Source: Trebonia sp.
GTDB taxonomy: Bacteria > Actinomycetota > Actinomycetes > Streptosporangiales > Streptosporangiaceae
Length of the DNA stretch: 7,097 bases
Direction: 5' to 3'
NCBI GenBank assembly: GCA_030038035.1
Contig: JASHPP010000265.1
Span: 1 to 7,097 of the forward strand
Under the pieces are notes generated by a model. The model was given only the letters and a program-made list of their open reading frames with translations. It was not told the DNA's origin and searched no databases. This document shows, piece by piece, positions 5,318 through 7,097 of the stretch; position 1 is the first letter of the stretch, and each line of letters opens with the position of its first letter. The translations under genes were made by a program, and so were the position numbers.

Positions 5318-5761
5318 GTGCGCACTTTCAGCCCGAAAGACGGTGACATCACGCGGCAGTGGCATGTCATCGACGCTACTGACGTCGTGCTCGGCCGCCT
5401 GGCCAGCCATGTCGCGGTGCTGCTGCGGGGCAAGCACAAGCCCATTTTCGCTCCGCACGTCGACACCGGTGATTTCGTCATCGTGGTCAACGCGGACAAG
5501 GTCTCTCTCAGCGGTTCGAAGCTGCAGCAAAAGCGCGCCTACCGGCACTCCGGCTACCCGGGCGGCCTGCACTCGGTGAGCTATGCGGACCTGATGGCCA
5601 AGCATCCCGAGCGCGTGGTCGAGAAGGCGGTCAGGGGGATGTTGCCGAAGAACTCGCTCGGACGCAAGACGCTGAGCAAGCTCAAGGTGTACGCCGGCCC
5701 GACCCACCCGCACCAGGCACAGCAGCCGCAACCGTACGAGATCCGGCAGATTTCCCAGTAG
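5318..5761 (+). CDS. rplM: 50S ribosomal protein L13
   Basis: L13 is an early-assembling 23S rRNA-binding protein of the 50S subunit. The GTG at 5318 gives 147 residues, the usual actinobacterial length, and the conserved opening [20 protein letters not shown]. Further landmarks are VVLGRLAS (23-30), [20 protein letters not shown] (38-57), HSGYPGGL (77-84), [12 protein letters not shown] (105-116) and [11 protein letters not shown] (122-132). An ATG at 5300 in the same frame would add six residues (MRRRTT) not seen in relatives. The stop TAG overlaps a GTG (5761-5763) in the rpsI frame, but the true rpsI start is probably 5791. rplM-rpsI is a near-universal pair, and the promoter at 5164-5193 should serve both. 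Confidence 0.97.
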   Translation: MRTFSPKDGDITRQWHVIDATDVVLGRLASHVAVLLRGKHKPIFAPHVDTGDFVIVVNADKVSLSGSKLQQKRAYRHSGYPGGLHSVSYADLMAKHPERVVEKAVRGMLPKNSLGRKTLSKLKVYAGPTHPHQAQQPQPYEIRQISQ

Positions 5762-5778
5762 TGCCGCAAGGAAGCGTG

Positions 5779-5784
5779 AGGAAG
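5779..5784 (+). promoter_or_regulatory. ribosome binding site that selects the rpsI start
   Basis: AGGAAG lies 6 bases before the GTG at 5791. The two upstream in-frame GTGs (5761 and 5776) have no well-spaced site: the AAGGAAG at 5768-5774 is past the first and touches the second. Confidence 0.65.
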
Positions 5785-5790
5785 AGCAAC

Positions 5791-6339
5791 GTGGCCGAGC
5801 CCACTGGCGTAGAGACGCCCGCAGACGACGCGGCTTACTTCGACGAGGAGTACGCCGACGACAGCTTTGACGGCGGCGAGGACGTCCCGTCGGAGTACAC
5901 CAGCGAGTCGCCCGAGGCCGCCGCGCCGCCGCGGGTCCGCCGGCCGGTCATTACCGGCCATGCCTCTGGCACGGGCCGCCGCAAGGAGGCCGTCGCCCGC
6001 GTCCGGATCTTTCCCGGCACCGGGCAGTGGGCCATCAACGGCCGCACTCTCGACTCCTACTTCCCCAACAAGGTGCACCAGCAGATCGTCAGCGAGCCGT
6101 TCGTGACGCTTGGCGCCGAGGGCAAGTTCGATGTGATCGCGCGCATCGTCGGCGGCGGTGTGACCGGCCAGGCGGGCGCGCTGCGGCTGGGGCTGGCTCG
6201 CGCGCTGACGCTCGTCGACCCGGAGAACCGGCCCCCGCTGAAGAAGGCTGGCTTCCTCACCAGGGATGCCCGGGTGAAGGAGCGGAAGAAGTACGGCCTC
6301 AAGAAGGCACGTAAGGCGCCGCAGTACTCCAAGCGCTAG
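5791..6339 (+). CDS. rpsI: 30S ribosomal protein S9 with acidic N-terminal extension
   Basis: S9 is a 30S head protein whose C-terminal tail reaches the P-site tRNA. From the GTG at 5791 it has 182 residues. Residues 1-58 are an acidic, probably disordered extension rich in Asp and Glu; similar extensions are typical of actinobacterial S9 and absent from E. coli S9 (about 130 residues). The core runs from [13 protein letters not shown] (61-73) through [16 protein letters not shown] (82-97), [20 protein letters not shown] (115-134) and KKAGFLTRD (151-159) to the invariant basic tail [12 protein letters not shown] (171-182), including the final SKR that contacts P-site tRNA. A longer form from the GTG at 5761 would overlap the rplM stop by one base and add ten residues; it is less likely because the ribosome binding site favours 5791 and relatives begin with MAE. 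Confidence 0.96.
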   Translation: MAEPTGVETPADDAAYFDEEYADDSFDGGEDVPSEYTSESPEAAAPPRVRRPVITGHASGTGRRKEAVARVRIFPGTGQWAINGRTLDSYFPNKVHQQIVSEPFVTLGAEGKFDVIARIVGGGVTGQAGALRLGLARALTLVDPENRPPLKKAGFLTRDARVKERKKYGLKKARKAPQYSKR

Positions 6340-6349
6340 CCGTCGCTGG

Positions 6350-6355
6350 TAGCCT
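6350..6355 (+). promoter_or_regulatory. candidate -10 box for a near-leaderless glmM transcript
   Basis: TAGCCT fits TANNNT and ends 8 bases before the glmM ATG at 6364. The 24-base gap after rpsI has no Shine-Dalgarno sequence, and no good -35 is visible (CTCCAA at 6327-6332). The same -10-to-ATG distance occurs in front of the minus-strand gene. Translation by coupling to rpsI is the alternative. Confidence 0.35.
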
Positions 6356-6363
6356 GCCTCGAC

Positions 6364-7097
6364 ATGGCGCGGATCTTCGGTACTGATGGTGTTCGAGGAG
6401 TCGCCGGGCGTGACCTGACCGCGCGGCTCGCGATGGACTTGGCCGTGGCGGCGGTGCCGGTGCTCGCGCCTGCCGCCGCCCGGTCCGGGCAGGCGGGATG
6501 TCCAGTGCGTCCGGGTCGTCCGCTGGCCGTGATCGGCCGCGATTCACGTGCGTCGGGCGACTTCCTCGAGGCCGCCGTGGTCGCCGGGCTGGCGGGGTCC
6601 GGCGTGGACGTGTTCCGGCTGGGAGTCATCCCGACGCCAGGCGTCGCCTACCTCACGCAGGCGCTGGGCGCTGACTTCGGCGTGGTGCTTTCGGCCAGCC
6701 ACAACCCGGCTCAGGACAACGGGATCAAGTTCTTCGGCCGCGGCGGCGTCAAGCTGCCCGACGAGGTGGAAGACGAGATCGAGGCCGTCCTGCGCGCCAG
6801 CGGCGGCGTGCCCGGTGCCGGGGGCGAGCCGGCCGACGGGTTCGGCCGGGTCACCGACGCGTACTCCAAGCACGAGGCCTACCTCGACCACCTCCTCGCG
6901 ACCCTTCCCGTGCAGGAAGACGGACGTCCGCCGCTGCACGGGCTGCGGGTCGTGGTGGACTGCGCGCACGGCGCCGCGTACAGCATCGGGCCGCGCGCGC
7001 TGCGCCGCGCCGGCGCGGAGGTCACCGCCATCGGCGCCGCGCCGGACGGGCTGAACATCAACGCAGGCTGCGGCTCCACCCACCTGGAAGCGCTGGC
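6364..7097 (+). CDS. glmM: phosphoglucosamine mutase, N-terminal part (3' end outside window)
   Basis: GlmM interconverts glucosamine-6-phosphate and glucosamine-1-phosphate in the cytoplasm, supplying UDP-GlcNAc for peptidoglycan. The frame is open from the ATG at 6364 to the window end (244 codons). It begins [19 protein letters not shown], the family hallmark, followed by [20 protein letters not shown] (57-76) and the catalytic loop [15 protein letters not shown] (110-124). S112 is the serine expected to carry the phosphate, matching E. coli S102. [11 protein letters not shown] and [15 protein letters not shown] close the visible part. The Mg-binding DGDxDR loop should lie just beyond the edge. 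A short Ala/Pro/Gly-rich segment (32-53) precedes VIGRD. The order rpsI-glmM is the same as in M. tuberculosis (Rv3442c-Rv3441c). Confidence 0.96.
   Translation, partial: MARIFGTDGVRGVAGRDLTARLAMDLAVAAVPVLAPAAARSGQAGCPVRPGRPLAVIGRDSRASGDFLEAAVVAGLAGSGVDVFRLGVIPTPGVAYLTQALGADFGVVLSASHNPAQDNGIKFFGRGGVKLPDEVEDEIEAVLRASGGVPGAGGEPADGFGRVTDAYSKHEAYLDHLLATLPVQEDGRPPLHGLRVVVDCAHGAAYSIGPRALRRAGAEVTAIGAAPDGLNINAGCGSTHLEAL

Noticed and set aside
5011..5499. In-frame upstream extension of the minus-strand gene to 5499 (163 more residues)
   Set aside because: It runs antisense through the rplM start and its promoter, has ordinary shadow-frame composition, and the gene-like Tyr/Gly-rich sequence begins only after the ATG at 5010.
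5761..5790. rpsI starting at GTG 5761, overlapping the rplM stop by one base
   Set aside because: No ribosome binding site is suitably placed for it, while AGGAAG is well spaced for the GTG at 5791, which also gives the MAE opening seen in relatives.

Overview
This is a GC-rich actinobacterial chromosome segment covering the end of the ribosomal-protein/RNA-polymerase alpha cluster and the start of the L13-S9-GlmM cluster. The actinobacterial assignment rests on several things visible here: very high GC with GTG and probable TTG or CTG starts, an RpoA ending in VETEQY, an L17 with a long acidic tail, an S9 with an acidic N-terminal extension, and the gene order rpsD-rpoA-rplQ-truA followed by rplM-rpsI-glmM. 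The proteins look closest to the Streptomyces/Streptosporangiales/Frankia side of the phylum, but genus cannot be fixed by eye.

Layout. Positions 1-138 hold the 3' end of rpsD (S4). After a 104-base gap with two GC hairpins come rpoA (243-1259) and rplQ (1298-1903). A 24-bp imperfect stem-loop (1933-1987) separates rplQ from truA (about 1999-2853), whose start codon is ambiguous. truA converges on a minus-strand gene (5010-2956), with a strong stem-loop between the two stops. That gene encodes a 684-residue single-pass membrane protein: a very long Tyr/Gly-rich, lysine- and cysteine-free cytoplasmic arm with tandem repeats, a basic stop and one membrane helix near residues 442-464, and a cysteine-containing extracytoplasmic domain. 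A divergent intergenic region (5011-5317) carries a possible near-leaderless promoter for the minus gene and a good sigma70-type promoter plus structured leader for rplM (5318-5761). rpsI (5791-6339) and the 5' part of glmM (6364 to the window end) follow.

Function. Most of the window is core translation and transcription: S4, L17, L13 and S9 of the ribosome, the alpha subunit that nucleates RNA polymerase, TruA that makes pseudouridine in tRNA anticodon arms, and GlmM that makes glucosamine-1-phosphate for peptidoglycan. The accessory element is the minus-strand Tyr/Gly-rich membrane protein. In Mycobacterium tuberculosis the ESX-4 secretion genes lie between truA and rplM, so this is a known variable slot between two conserved blocks. 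No CRISPR array, tRNA, rRNA, insertion sequence or phage gene is visible.
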